A program made the translations under genes and the position numbers. A stretch of DNA of 32,555 bases, from contig CAVJWU010000015.1 of assembly GCA_963653535.1 (NCBI GenBank), forward strand, positions 1-32,555, written 5' to 3'. Below the pieces are notes generated by a model. That model saw only the letters and a list, made by a program, of their open reading frames with translations. It was not told where the DNA came from and ran no database searches. The stretch's first letter is position 1; the number at the start of each line of letters is the position of its first letter. This DNA is from UBA3210 sp963653535. GTDB lineage: Bacteria > Bacillota_I > Bacilli_A > RFN20 > CAG-449. Shown here piece after piece: positions 1-7,685 of this stretch.

Positions 1-37
1 TAGAAATTTCCTTGTACAAGATTGTTGGTAGAAATTA

Positions 38-69
38 AAAAGAGGATTAAACTAATTTAATCCTCTTTT
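38..69 (-). terminator. Rho-independent terminator downstream of tag (bidirectional)
   Basis: A perfect 13-bp inverted repeat (38-50 with 57-69, six-base loop) follows the end of tag on the minus strand and runs into a T-rich tract there. The plus strand also carries Ts after the stem, so it could stop a rightward transcript entering from outside the window. Confidence 0.85.
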
Positions 70-105
70 AAAATGTAAAGCTAAAAAATGAGTAGTTAAG
101 TATAA

Positions 106-648
106 TTATTTACTTTTATATAAAAAACAATGTTCTTCATGAGAATAGATAAGTCCAATTGCTTGTAAATATGAATAAATTGTTGTTGGACCAACAAATT
201 TCATACCTCGAGAAATTAAGTCTTTTGAAATTGCTTCTGAGATAGCATTAGTGGTTTTTCCTATTTCAATAATGGGATAAGTTAAAAAGAAAGAGGTTAA
301 ATAATTATAAAAAGTAACGTATTCTTTTATAATATTTTGATAGATCTTTGAATTAGCAATGCTTGCTTTAATCTTTAATTTATTTCTTACTATATCTTTG
401 TTATTCATAAGTTCATTGATCTTTTCATCTTGATATAACGTAACTTTAGAAATATCAAAATTATCAAACGCAGCTATAAATGCATCTCTTTTATTTAAGA
501 TTATTTCCCAAGATAAACCGCAGACAAAGGTTTCAAGAATAAACATTTCATATAAATAATGTTCATCTTTAGTTTCTTTGCCCCATTCTTCATCATGGTA
601 TTTAATATATTTTATATTATTCGTTGAACACCATTTACATCTATTCAT
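106..648 (-). CDS. tag: DNA-3-methyladenine glycosylase I (Tag)
   Basis: Base-excision repair enzyme that removes N3-methyladenine from alkylated DNA. The 180-residue length is normal. The zinc site of the Tag family is visible: Cys4 and His18 near the N-terminus, and His170-x3-Cys174 near the C-terminus. The segment GLSWEIILNKR and Glu39 match the conserved base-recognition region (Glu38 in E. coli Tag), and the N-terminal RCKWC and HDEEWG segments are typical. An AGGAGGG Shine-Dalgarno lies directly before the ATG. It is the last gene of a leftward run after dus and the permease; an 86-base gap with a hairpin separates it from the permease, so partly independent control is possible. Confidence 0.93.
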   Translation of the reverse strand: MNRCKWCSTNNIKYIKYHDEEWGKETKDEHYLYEMFILETFVCGLSWEIILNKRDAFIAAFDNFDISKVTLYQDEKINELMNNKDIVRNKLKIKASIANSKIYQNIIKEYVTFYNYLTSFFLTYPIIEIGKTTNAISEAISKDLISRGMKFVGPTTIYSYLQAIGLIYSHEEHCFLYKSK

Positions 649-663
649 TTTGCCCTCCTATTT

Positions 664-700
664 TATAAGCAGTCATTTAAGTGACATCTCCAAGCTTATA
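664..700 (-). promoter_or_regulatory. Two-tier hairpin just upstream of the tag ribosome site
   Basis: In the gap between the permease and tag, an outer 7-bp stem (664-670 with 694-700) encloses an inner stem GTCA/TGAC (672-675 with 682-685) and an asymmetric internal loop. No T-run follows, so it is not an ordinary terminator. It ends just upstream of the tag Shine-Dalgarno, so it could be a leader structure or a processing site. It matches no riboswitch I know. Confidence 0.45.
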
Positions 701-734
701 GTTTTTATAAGAATTATCTTTAAATATAGTTTAC

Positions 735-2039
735 TTATGCACATGTAATTAAAATTCCAAAAGTGGCAAATATTAAACATATTGGAACTAAAATAAGGCC
801 ATATTTAACAAAAGAAATAAATGAAAAATCTACTTTATGTTTCTTTAAGATACTCATCCACATAATTCCAGCTAGGGCTCCTACTGGAGTTAAATAAGCA
901 CCGATATTTGATCCGATGATGGTAGAAAATAAAGCTAGCTCACTTTGTTCTTTTAATAAAGACGAATATAGTACTGACATTGGAATATTGTTAATAATAT
1001 TATCAAATAGAGTTGAAGAAATAGTGTAAGTAAAGGCTTCAGATATTTTATTTACTGATAAGAAGTTTAATCCTTGTTGTAAATAAGAAATAATCCCATT
1101 TTCTTTTAAAGATAAAACTAAGATGAACATGGATAAAATAAAAGGGATGAGATTATAAGGTAATCTTTTATAAGTATCGATTAAATAAGTTTTATTCTTA
1201 GTCTTAAAGGTATATATAAGTAAAACTAAAGTTAAGATAATTAATGAACATAAACAAATTAACCACATTTCTAAATTAATATAATTTGAGATAACAAGTA
1301 AGATAGTAGTTAATCCGAGGATAACTAAATTAATAATAACTAATGGTTTATTATTAAGATGGACTTCTTCTAAAGAAATATTTTCAATCTCTTTATTTAA
1401 ATCTTTTCTAAATATGATAAGAATAATAATTAAAGTAGATAAACCGCTTAAAAAGGTAGGTAAATACATTTTTGATAAATAATAAAGAAATGAAATATCT
1501 TGTGAAGAAGATAAGTAGATATTTGTTGGATTACCAATTGAAAGTAACATCGAATACGTATTTGCGTTAACAAATTCCATAATTAAATAAGGTAAAGGAT
1601 CAATATTAGCTTTTTTAGAAAAAAGAATTATAAAGGGAGTAAATGTTAAGATAACTATATCGTTTGAAGTAAATATCGTTAATAAGGCAACTAATAAGTA
1701 GATCGTAAAAAATATTTTATATTGGTTACCTTTTGATTTTTCTAATGCTTTAGAGGATAAATAATTAAAGAAATTAAGTTCATCTAAAGAGATGGATATC
1801 ATTGATAAAGAAATAAATAAAGTTAATATTTTTATTGGATTCATCTTTCCTGAAGTTAAGTTGATCCATAAAGAAGATAAATCAATTTGGTTAGTCAATA
1901 AGACAATTAATGCACCTAAAAAAGTAACTACCCAGAATGATTGAAAAGATAGTTTTTTAATTGTAATAGTTGGTTTAAAGATAATCATTACAATCATTAA
2001 TAAGATAGTAATAATGAATGTGATTAAAGATAAAAACAT
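735..2039 (-). CDS. ArsB/NhaD-type ion permease (IT superfamily)
   Basis: Polytopic membrane protein of 434 residues with roughly ten to twelve hydrophobic segments. It shows the two-repeat layout of the ion transporter superfamily: TSNDIVIL at 124-131 with GNPTNI at 169-174 in the first half, and DNIINNIP (about 346-353) with GSNIGAYLTPVGALAG from 376 in the second half. Those re-entrant motifs are typical of ArsB, NhaD and related SLC13-like carriers. The substrate cannot be read from sequence: arsenite, sodium/proton exchange or an organic anion are all possible, and no ars genes lie nearby. An AAGGTGA site precedes the ATG. The gene follows dus by 44 bases and is probably co-transcribed with it. 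Confidence 0.85.
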   Translation of the reverse strand: MFLSLITFIITILLMIVMIIFKPTITIKKLSFQSFWVVTFLGALIVLLTNQIDLSSLWINLTSGKMNPIKILTLFISLSMISISLDELNFFNYLSSKALEKSKGNQYKIFFTIYLLVALLTIFTSNDIVILTFTPFIILFSKKANIDPLPYLIMEFVNANTYSMLLSIGNPTNIYLSSSQDISFLYYLSKMYLPTFLSGLSTLIIILIIFRKDLNKEIENISLEEVHLNNKPLVIINLVILGLTTILLVISNYINLEMWLICLCSLIILTLVLLIYTFKTKNKTYLIDTYKRLPYNLIPFILSMFILVLSLKENGIISYLQQGLNFLSVNKISEAFTYTISSTLFDNIINNIPMSVLYSSLLKEQSELALFSTIIGSNIGAYLTPVGALAGIMWMSILKKHKVDFSFISFVKYGLILVPICLIFATFGILITCA

Positions 2040-2083
2040 AATTTCACCTTGAATATCTTAGCACTTTAAAAAAAGATATTAAA

Positions 2084-3034
2084 TTAATAAATACCTTTAA
2101 TAGCGTTTTCTGGACAAACATTAATTTCACATGTAGAAAATATTTCGTTAACAAAGTGTTCTACTTCATCTTGTTTTTCGCTTTTAAATAATTTCTTCTT
2201 TAAATCTTTAGGAACTAGAAAATAATTAATCATTAAAGCGAATATTTCTTTAACGAAGAATTTTGTATTGTTCCAACCAAACGTTTCTAAATATTCTTTA
2301 TACATATCGTTATAGAAATTTATTACTTTATTTTTATCTTTACATTCTTCTAGTAAGTCAGGAATTTCTATTAATCCTCGACCAATCATTATTCCTTTAA
2401 TAAAAGGAAATCTTTCTTCAATATAAGATATATCATCGAGTGATTTTATTTCGCCGTTATAAATAATATCAAATTTTGTTTTAGTAACGATATTATCTAA
2501 TACTTCTAAATGTAATGGACCAGTATATTTATCTTTTTGTGTACGGGGATGAATAATTAGTTCTTTTACATCATATTTATTTAAGATATTTAATATATTA
2601 TTAAATTCTTCTACATCATTTAATCCTAGTCTTAATTTAATTGAGATTGGTAAAGGTGAATGTGAAAAGACTTCATTTAAGTAAGCATCTAAATATGATA
2701 AATCTTTTAGTATCCCTGAACCTTTACCTTTCGCGACAACTGTTCCACTTGGACAACCAAAATTAAGGTTAACTTCATCATAACCTTCATTTTTAAGCTT
2801 GTTAATCATCCATAATGTTTCTTTTGCGTTTCTTGAGATAATTTGAGGAACAACTTGTTTATTTATTAGATTATTTTCTTTTTTTAGTTCACGTTCATCA
2901 CGTGTTGATAAATTACATTGAGCTGGATTTAAAAAGGGAATAAAATATTTATCTACACCTTTAAAATATAAAGCATGATATTTACGATAATATAATGAAG
3001 TGATTCCTTCTAACGGAGCTAAATAGAATTTCAT
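2084..3034 (-). CDS. dus: tRNA-dihydrouridine synthase (Dus family)
   Basis: Flavoenzyme that reduces uridine to dihydrouridine in the tRNA D-loop using NAD(P)H and FMN. The 316-residue chain opens with the family signature LAPLEGIT. It carries NLNFGCPSG with the catalytic Cys94 and the following KGKGSGIL, then IIHPRTQKDKYTG and the C-terminal FMN-binding GIMIGRGL. The subfamily (DusA, B or C) is not clear from reading alone; it does not start like the usual long Firmicute DusB. GAGG precedes the ATG. It is the first gene of the dus-permease-tag run and has its own promoter. A short hairpin (2052-2059 with 2073-2080) lies between it and the permease gene. Confidence 0.92.
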   Translation of the reverse strand: MKFYLAPLEGITSLYYRKYHALYFKGVDKYFIPFLNPAQCNLSTRDERELKKENNLINKQVVPQIISRNAKETLWMINKLKNEGYDEVNLNFGCPSGTVVAKGKGSGILKDLSYLDAYLNEVFSHSPLPISIKLRLGLNDVEEFNNILNILNKYDVKELIIHPRTQKDKYTGPLHLEVLDNIVTKTKFDIIYNGEIKSLDDISYIEERFPFIKGIMIGRGLIEIPDLLEECKDKNKVINFYNDMYKEYLETFGWNNTKFFVKEIFALMINYFLVPKDLKKKLFKSEKQDEVEHFVNEIFSTCEINVCPENAIKGIY

Positions 3035-3054
3035 ACTGGACCTCGATACGTTAA

Positions 3055-3084
3055 ATTATACATTAATTAATGTGTTTATTACAA
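3055..3084 (-). promoter_or_regulatory. Sigma-A-type promoter for the dus unit
   Basis: On the minus strand TTGTAA (3084-3079) is followed after 18 bases by TATAAT (3060-3055), about 20 bases upstream of the dus ATG. An 11-bp inverted repeat (3083-3110) abuts the -35 hexamer and the palindrome CATTAATTAATG (3061-3072) lies in the spacer, so repressor control is possible. Confidence 0.6.
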
Positions 3085-3110
3085 TTTAACATTCGAGAAA
3101 ATGTTAAATT
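3083..3110. repeat. 11-bp perfect inverted repeat in the dus/GGDEF divergent region
   Basis: AATTTAACATT and its exact complement, separated by six bases. It sits immediately upstream of the dus -35 and about 100 bases upstream of the GGDEF promoter. It could be an operator or an AT-rich hairpin; no protein partner can be named. Confidence 0.5.
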
Positions 3111-3212
3111 ATATTTGTTAATATCGATTGAATAAATTATATAATTTATTTAAAAATAATAAGATTTTAACGTAAAAATAAGATTTTAAGAATTAAGATT
3201 AAATTTGCACCC

Positions 3213-3241
3213 TAGACATAACTTTACATTTGTAGTATATT
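3213..3241 (+). promoter_or_regulatory. Promoter of the GGDEF gene
   Basis: TAGACA (3213-3218), 17-base spacer, TATATT (3236-3241), then the AAGAGGGA ribosome site and ATG at 3265. Upstream, the 12-mer ATAAGATTTTAA occurs twice, at 3159-3170 and 3178-3189 (19 bases apart), and could be a tandem binding site. Confidence 0.65.
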
Positions 3242-3264
3242 CAATTTAAGAGGGAATTATATAT

Positions 3265-4257
3265 ATGGAGAATTTTTCTAATATATTAACTAAAATTAAT
3301 GACCAAGATTTATATGAACTTTTTATTGGTGAAGATAATTGTGTTATTTTAAAGGTTTCAGATAAGAATAAAGATTGCTTAAATGAAAAATGCGAATTTA
3401 TTTTTAATGATTTTGAAAAATTTGGATTTGTCAATTTAAAGTCGCTTAATGATTTATTTAAAGTGGTCGATAATAAGAGTGAATTAATTGAAATTGTCGG
3501 TGTAACAAAATTCTTTGACAATTTAAGAATGGAAATTTTAAATTCTCATTCTCGCAAAGGTAATTTCTATCTACCTTTAAAAAATGATCATCGTAAAATT
3601 TGTTTAGAAGCTACGTATTTAAGAAATTTTGATAAAGAAGAAGTCTTATTCCTTTTTAAAGAAAGAGTAGAGACAGAACTTAATTTTGAAAAACTATATG
3701 CCGATTCTTATAAAGACAAATTGACTGGTTTATTTAACTTAAATTCTTTAAAGATGCATTTAGATACAATTCATGGCTCTCGTTATATTGGTTTTATGGA
3801 TCTAGATGATTTTAAACTTATTAATGATACATATTCACATCGAGTTGGTGATGAACTATTAGTTAGAATTGGTTATGCCTTAATTTCAATTGCTAGTGAT
3901 GATATTATATTTTATCGTCGTGGTGGTGATGAATTTGTTTTCATGGGAATTGATCTAGATGAAAAACAAATGAAAAAGATTCTCACTAAAATTAAATTAG
4001 CTCTCGATAATATTGATTTTAAAGGTAGAAAAGTTAAATTTAGTATTGGATATTCTAAATACGAAGATGGATGTGGCTTTACTGGTAGAGAACTTCTTCA
4101 AGCGGCAGATCTAGCCATGTATAAATCTAAAGCTGAACATAAAGGTAATGAATATTTTATTTCATTAGAAGAAATTCGTAATATTAATAAGACTTCATCA
4201 ATTGAAAAAGAAATCCAATTACTTTCAAGCAATAGAAAAAGGAACTCAACGATTTGA
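3265..4257 (+). CDS. GGDEF-domain protein, probable diguanylate cyclase
   Basis: A protein of 330 residues. The C-terminal half (about 148-305) is a GGDEF domain: DKLTGLFN at its start, the metal-binding Asp179 in FMDLDDFK, and an intact GGDEF active site at 220-224, so synthesis of cyclic di-GMP from two GTP is expected. I see no RxxD inhibitory site at the usual place just before the motif (it reads SDDI), which argues against product feedback there. The N-terminal 140 residues form a soluble domain I cannot name, perhaps PAS-like and sensory. There is no signal peptide or membrane segment, so it is cytoplasmic. It is a single gene with its own promoter; its last codons lie inside the terminator stem. 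Confidence 0.88.
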   Translation: MENFSNILTKINDQDLYELFIGEDNCVILKVSDKNKDCLNEKCEFIFNDFEKFGFVNLKSLNDLFKVVDNKSELIEIVGVTKFFDNLRMEILNSHSRKGNFYLPLKNDHRKICLEATYLRNFDKEEVLFLFKERVETELNFEKLYADSYKDKLTGLFNLNSLKMHLDTIHGSRYIGFMDLDDFKLINDTYSHRVGDELLVRIGYALISIASDDIIFYRRGGDEFVFMGIDLDEKQMKKILTKIKLALDNIDFKGRKVKFSIGYSKYEDGCGFTGRELLQAADLAMYKSKAEHKGNEYFISLEEIRNINKTSSIEKEIQLLSSNRKRNSTI

Positions 4258-4267
4258 GTTCCTTTTT
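4237..4267 (+). terminator. Bidirectional terminator between the GGDEF gene and ackA
   Basis: AAAGGAACTCAA is repeated inverted around a four-base loop (4250-4253) and followed by Ts; on the other strand it is also followed by Ts. The GGDEF stop codon (4255-4257) is inside the right arm. It serves two convergent genes. Confidence 0.9.
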
Positions 4268-4280
4268 TTAAGTAAATTAT

Positions 4281-5480
4281 TTATTTTATATTTAAGATTG
4301 AGCAAATATCTCTAGCAATCATAATTTCTTCATCAGTAGGAATAACTACGACTGGAATTTGTGAATTAGGAGTTGAGATAATACCTTCTTTACCTAACAT
4401 TGTTTCTGCATTTAATTTTTCATCAAGTTCAACATGTAATGCTTCTTTGATGTTATCAATAACTGCTTTTCTCCAGAATGGGCCATTTTCACCAACACCT
4501 GCAGAGAAGATGATTAAATCACATCCGCCGAGACGTACATAGTATTGACCAATGTAATCAGCAATTTTACGAGCGTACATTTTAACTGCAAGTTTAGCTC
4601 TTTCGTTACCTTCTTTTGAAGCTTTTTCAACATCTCTTGTATCGTTAGAAATACCAGAGATACCGAGTAAACCAGATTTCTTATTGAATTCTTGGTAGAT
4701 TTCTTCACATGATTTACCTGTTTGGTTGACTAAGTAATTCATAACTGATGCATCGATATCACCAGTTCTTGTACCCATCATAACACCTGCAAGAGGAGTT
4801 AAACCCATTGAAGTAGTAACACATTTGCCATCTTTAATAGCTGCAAGAGAAGCACCTGAACCAATATGGCAAGTGATAACTTTACTTTGTCCTTCTTTTA
4901 AATAATTATTTGCTTGTTGAGATAAATATAAGTGTGATGTACCATGAGCACCATATTTTCTAACTTTATATTTTTCATAATATTCATATGGGCAAGCGTA
5001 CATATAATCTTCTGGTTCCATTGTTTGATGGAATGCTGTATCAAATACTGCAACGTGTCTTACGCCTGGAAGAGCTTTTTTGAATGCACGATAACCAATT
5101 AAGTGAGCTCCGTTATGTAATGGAGCAAGTGGAATTAATTCTTCGATTAATTTTTCTGATTCATCATTTAATTCTACTGAATGAGAGAAATAAGAACCAC
5201 CTTGAACAATTCTATGTCCACAACCCTTAATTTCGTCTAATGATTTAACGACTCCTTCGTCAATTAATGCTTTTAAAAGCATATCGACTGCAACTGCATG
5301 ATCAAAGATTGGTAATACTGTTTTCTTTTTATCCTTGCCAGCAGGTTTAATAGCAAATTCTGCATCCTCGTGTCCAATTCTATCTGCGATACCTGAGCAA
5401 ACGACTTTTTCGCTTGGCATATCGAATAATTTGAATTTTAATGAACTTGAGCCTGCATTAACTGCGATAACAATTGCCAT
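4281..5480 (-). CDS. ackA: Acetate kinase (AckA)
   Basis: Interconverts acetyl phosphate + ADP and acetate + ATP, the energy-yielding last step of acetate fermentation. ASKHA-fold motifs are intact: NAGSSSLKF at the N-terminus, HIGSGASL, MGLTPLAGVMMGTRTGDIDASV in the middle, GISNDTRD, and FSAGVGENG near the end. I place the start at the ATG at 5480, which has GGAGG eight bases upstream and gives the usual protein of 399 residues beginning MAIVIAVNAG. A TTG at 5495 would add five residues but lies within that ribosome site. No pta gene is adjacent. The gene diverges from glgB across a palindrome-containing region. Confidence 0.96.
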   Translation of the reverse strand: MAIVIAVNAGSSSLKFKLFDMPSEKVVCSGIADRIGHEDAEFAIKPAGKDKKKTVLPIFDHAVAVDMLLKALIDEGVVKSLDEIKGCGHRIVQGGSYFSHSVELNDESEKLIEELIPLAPLHNGAHLIGYRAFKKALPGVRHVAVFDTAFHQTMEPEDYMYACPYEYYEKYKVRKYGAHGTSHLYLSQQANNYLKEGQSKVITCHIGSGASLAAIKDGKCVTTSMGLTPLAGVMMGTRTGDIDASVMNYLVNQTGKSCEEIYQEFNKKSGLLGISGISNDTRDVEKASKEGNERAKLAVKMYARKIADYIGQYYVRLGGCDLIIFSAGVGENGPFWRKAVIDNIKEALHVELDEKLNAETMLGKEGIISTPNSQIPVVVIPTDEEIMIARDICSILNIK

Positions 5481-5505
5481 GTTTTTTTCCTCCAAATACT
5501 ATAAT

Positions 5506-5534
5506 ATAATAGTCTAAAAATTAAAAATTGTAAA
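5506..5534 (-). promoter_or_regulatory. Promoter of ackA
   Basis: On the minus strand TTTACA (5534-5529), 17-base spacer, TATTAT (5511-5506). The predicted transcript starts near 5499, just ahead of the GGAGG site. The first palindrome (5559-5568) lies about 25 bases upstream of the -35. Confidence 0.6.
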
Positions 5535-5558
5535 CATGTTAATAAAATTATTAAAATG

Positions 5559-5613
5559 TTGTATACAAGATTTACGAAATTCTAGGATGGTTGATATATC
5601 TCTTGTATACAAG
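5559..5613. promoter_or_regulatory. Pair of TTGTATACAA palindromes, candidate operators
   Basis: TTGTATACAA (5559-5568) and CTTGTATACAAG (5602-5613) are perfect palindromes sharing the same 10-base core, with centres 44 bases apart. They sit between the divergent ackA and glgB promoters. Cores of this kind are typical of dimeric GntR-type regulators, but no such regulator is encoded in the window, so the binder is unknown. Confidence 0.6.
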
Positions 5614-5684
5614 TTTCTCGCTAAAAAATTCGATATTTTCGTTTATTTTTAAGAGTTTTAAAAGCAATAAAAGTATTTTATATC

Positions 5685-5713
5685 TAGTCAATATTATTTT
5701 TTTTTGCTACAAT
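5685..5713 (+). promoter_or_regulatory. Extended -10 promoter of glgBP
   Basis: TAGTCA (5685-5690), 17-base spacer, and TGcTACAAT (5705-5713), an extended -10. The hexamer overlaps the upstream ATG at 5712, so that ATG would not be in the mRNA. This decides the glgB start in favour of 5739. Confidence 0.6.
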
Positions 5714-5738
5714 GAATATTGAAAGCGAGGACAGTTTT

Positions 5739-7667
5739 ATGGCTTATGGATTATTGTATGACTTTCTTCTCGGACAAACAACGAAAGCATACGAATACTT
5801 TGGATGTCACTTTGCTCGACAAGGCGACACTGACGGAGCAATATTTAGAGCATACGCCCCTCAAGCAAAAGAGGTTTCTGTCGTTGGAGAATTCAATTCA
5901 TGGAATCCTGGCGCAGGTAGAATGAATAAAATAGATGATTCAGGGGTCTATGAATTATTCGTTCCTTATGTTAATGAATATCAATCATATAAATATCATA
6001 TTTTAGGCGCGGATAATAGATGGGTAGATAAAGCAGACCCATATGGATTTTTATCTGAATATAAACCAGGTTCATGTTCAAGAACATTCTCTTTAGAAAA
6101 TTTCTTTTGGCATGATGAAGATTGGTTGAAAAAGAGAAATAGAAACTTCGATGAAGCAGTTTCTATTTATGAAATGCATTTAGGCTCATGGCTAGGTATG
6201 CAAGATGGAAGATATTTATCTTATGAAGAAATTGCCGACCATTTAATTCCTTATCTAGAACAACATGGCTATACACATGTTGAAATTATGCCTATTAATC
6301 AATATCCATTCGATGGATCTTGGGGATATCAAGCAACAGGTTTCTTCTCGGTTGATTCTCGTTATGGTAATCCTAAGCAATTAATGTCATTCGTTGATAG
6401 AATGCACCAAGCGGGATTTGGTGTAATCTTAGATTTCGTTGTCGTCCACTTTGCAACTGATGAATTTGGTCTTTGTAAATGGGATGGTACAAATTTATAT
6501 GAAGGCACTGGTGATCAAGAAAAATCACAATGGGGTTCATTCCTTTTTGATTTAGGTAAAGATCCTGTTAGAAGTTTTCTTTTATCTAGCGTAAATTTCT
6601 TCATTAACTATTTCCATTTTGATGGCGTTAGATTTGACGCGATTTCAAATGTTATTTATTATCATGGTGATTCTTCAAAAGGAGAAAATTCTGGAGCGAT
6701 TGAATTTATCAAACGTTTAACTGGAAAAATTCATTATGAGCATCCTTCAGTAATGTTAATCGCAGAAGATTCTTCTTCTTATGCTGGAGTTACTAAACCT
6801 CTTGAATATGGCGGATTAGGATTTGATTATAAATGGGATTTAGGATGGATGAATGATACTTTAAAATATTATGGTAAAGATCCAATTTATCGTAAATATC
6901 ATCATCATCAATTAACTTTCTCAATGGCTTATTTTTATAGTGATAACTTCATGTTACCTTTATCTCATGATGAAGTAGTTCATGGCAAAGGTACTATCAT
7001 TAATAAAATGTGGGGCAATTATGATCAAAAGTTCGCTCAAATAAGAAATCTTTATACTTATCAATGGGGCCATCCAGGTAAGAAATTGAACTTCATGGGT
7101 AATGAACTTGCTTCATTCGATGAATGGAATGAAACTAAATCTTTACCTTGGAATTTAAAATCATTCCCAAAACATGATTCTATTTCGAGACTAACAAGAG
7201 ATTTAAATTTAATCTATAAAGCAGAAAAAGCGATGCATTTTGAGGAACATAATCCAGCTCATTTCCAATGGTTAATGGCCGATAATGCAGATCAATCAAT
7301 TTATGCATTTAAAAGACAAGTTGGTGATGAAACATTAATATTTGTCTACAATATGACACCTTATTATTATGAAAATTATGATTTAGGTGTTACTGAACTT
7401 GGTGAATACGTCGAAATCTTTAATTCGGATAAAGATGTTTATGGAGGCTTTAACCAATATAATGGTTTGCCGTTACAAGCGAGTGAAGGTTGGTGCTTCA
7501 ACCAAAGATATAAAATAACAATTAAGATTGCTTCTTTTGGTGCGATGATTTTTAAACACGTCACAAAGAAAGAAGAAGTAAAAGTGGAAGAAAAACCTAC
7601 TGTCAAAAAGGAAGTAGAAAAAAAGCCTGTAAAGAAGGTAACAAACAAAACTAGTAAAACAAAATAA
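5739..7667 (+). CDS. glgB: 1,4-alpha-glucan (glycogen) branching enzyme
   Basis: GH13 transglycosylase that creates alpha-1,6 branches in glycogen; cytoplasmic. The start at 5739 (MAYGLLYDFLLGQ) has AGCGAGG eight bases upstream and gives 642 residues; an upstream in-frame ATG at 5712 overlaps the -10 box. Order: short N-terminal segment, CBM48-like domain (VSVVGEFNSWNP), catalytic barrel with nucleophile Asp300 in GVRFDAIS, acid Glu343 in LIAEDSSS and Asp411 in LSHDEVVHGK, then the C-terminal beta domain. The last ~36 residues are an odd tail rich in Lys, Glu, Pro and Val (KKEEVKVEEKPTVKK and similar) that is not part of the enzyme fold. glgP follows after 18 bases; no glgC or glgA is in the window. 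Confidence 0.95.
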   Translation: MAYGLLYDFLLGQTTKAYEYFGCHFARQGDTDGAIFRAYAPQAKEVSVVGEFNSWNPGAGRMNKIDDSGVYELFVPYVNEYQSYKYHILGADNRWVDKADPYGFLSEYKPGSCSRTFSLENFFWHDEDWLKKRNRNFDEAVSIYEMHLGSWLGMQDGRYLSYEEIADHLIPYLEQHGYTHVEIMPINQYPFDGSWGYQATGFFSVDSRYGNPKQLMSFVDRMHQAGFGVILDFVVVHFATDEFGLCKWDGTNLYEGTGDQEKSQWGSFLFDLGKDPVRSFLLSSVNFFINYFHFDGVRFDAISNVIYYHGDSSKGENSGAIEFIKRLTGKIHYEHPSVMLIAEDSSSYAGVTKPLEYGGLGFDYKWDLGWMNDTLKYYGKDPIYRKYHHHQLTFSMAYFYSDNFMLPLSHDEVVHGKGTIINKMWGNYDQKFAQIRNLYTYQWGHPGKKLNFMGNELASFDEWNETKSLPWNLKSFPKHDSISRLTRDLNLIYKAEKAMHFEEHNPAHFQWLMADNADQSIYAFKRQVGDETLIFVYNMTPYYYENYDLGVTELGEYVEIFNSDKDVYGGFNQYNGLPLQASEGWCFNQRYKITIKIASFGAMIFKHVTKKEEVKVEEKPTVKKEVEKKPVKKVTNKTSKTK

Positions 7668-7685
7668 TTTAGGGAGATTAAAAAA

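Noticed and set aside
11..20. Palindrome CTTGTACAAG at the window start
   Set aside because: It resembles the CTTGTATACAAG sites at 5602 but lacks the central TA, so the half-site spacing differs, and no promoter is visible next to it. Treated as chance.
735..2039. Arsenite resistance operon
   Set aside because: The permease has ArsB-like motifs but these are shared by NhaD and other carriers; no arsR, arsA or arsC is near.
5712..5738. Upstream ATG for glgB
   Set aside because: It overlaps the extended -10 box and lacks a ribosome site; the ATG at 5739 has AGCGAGG and gives the usual N-terminus.
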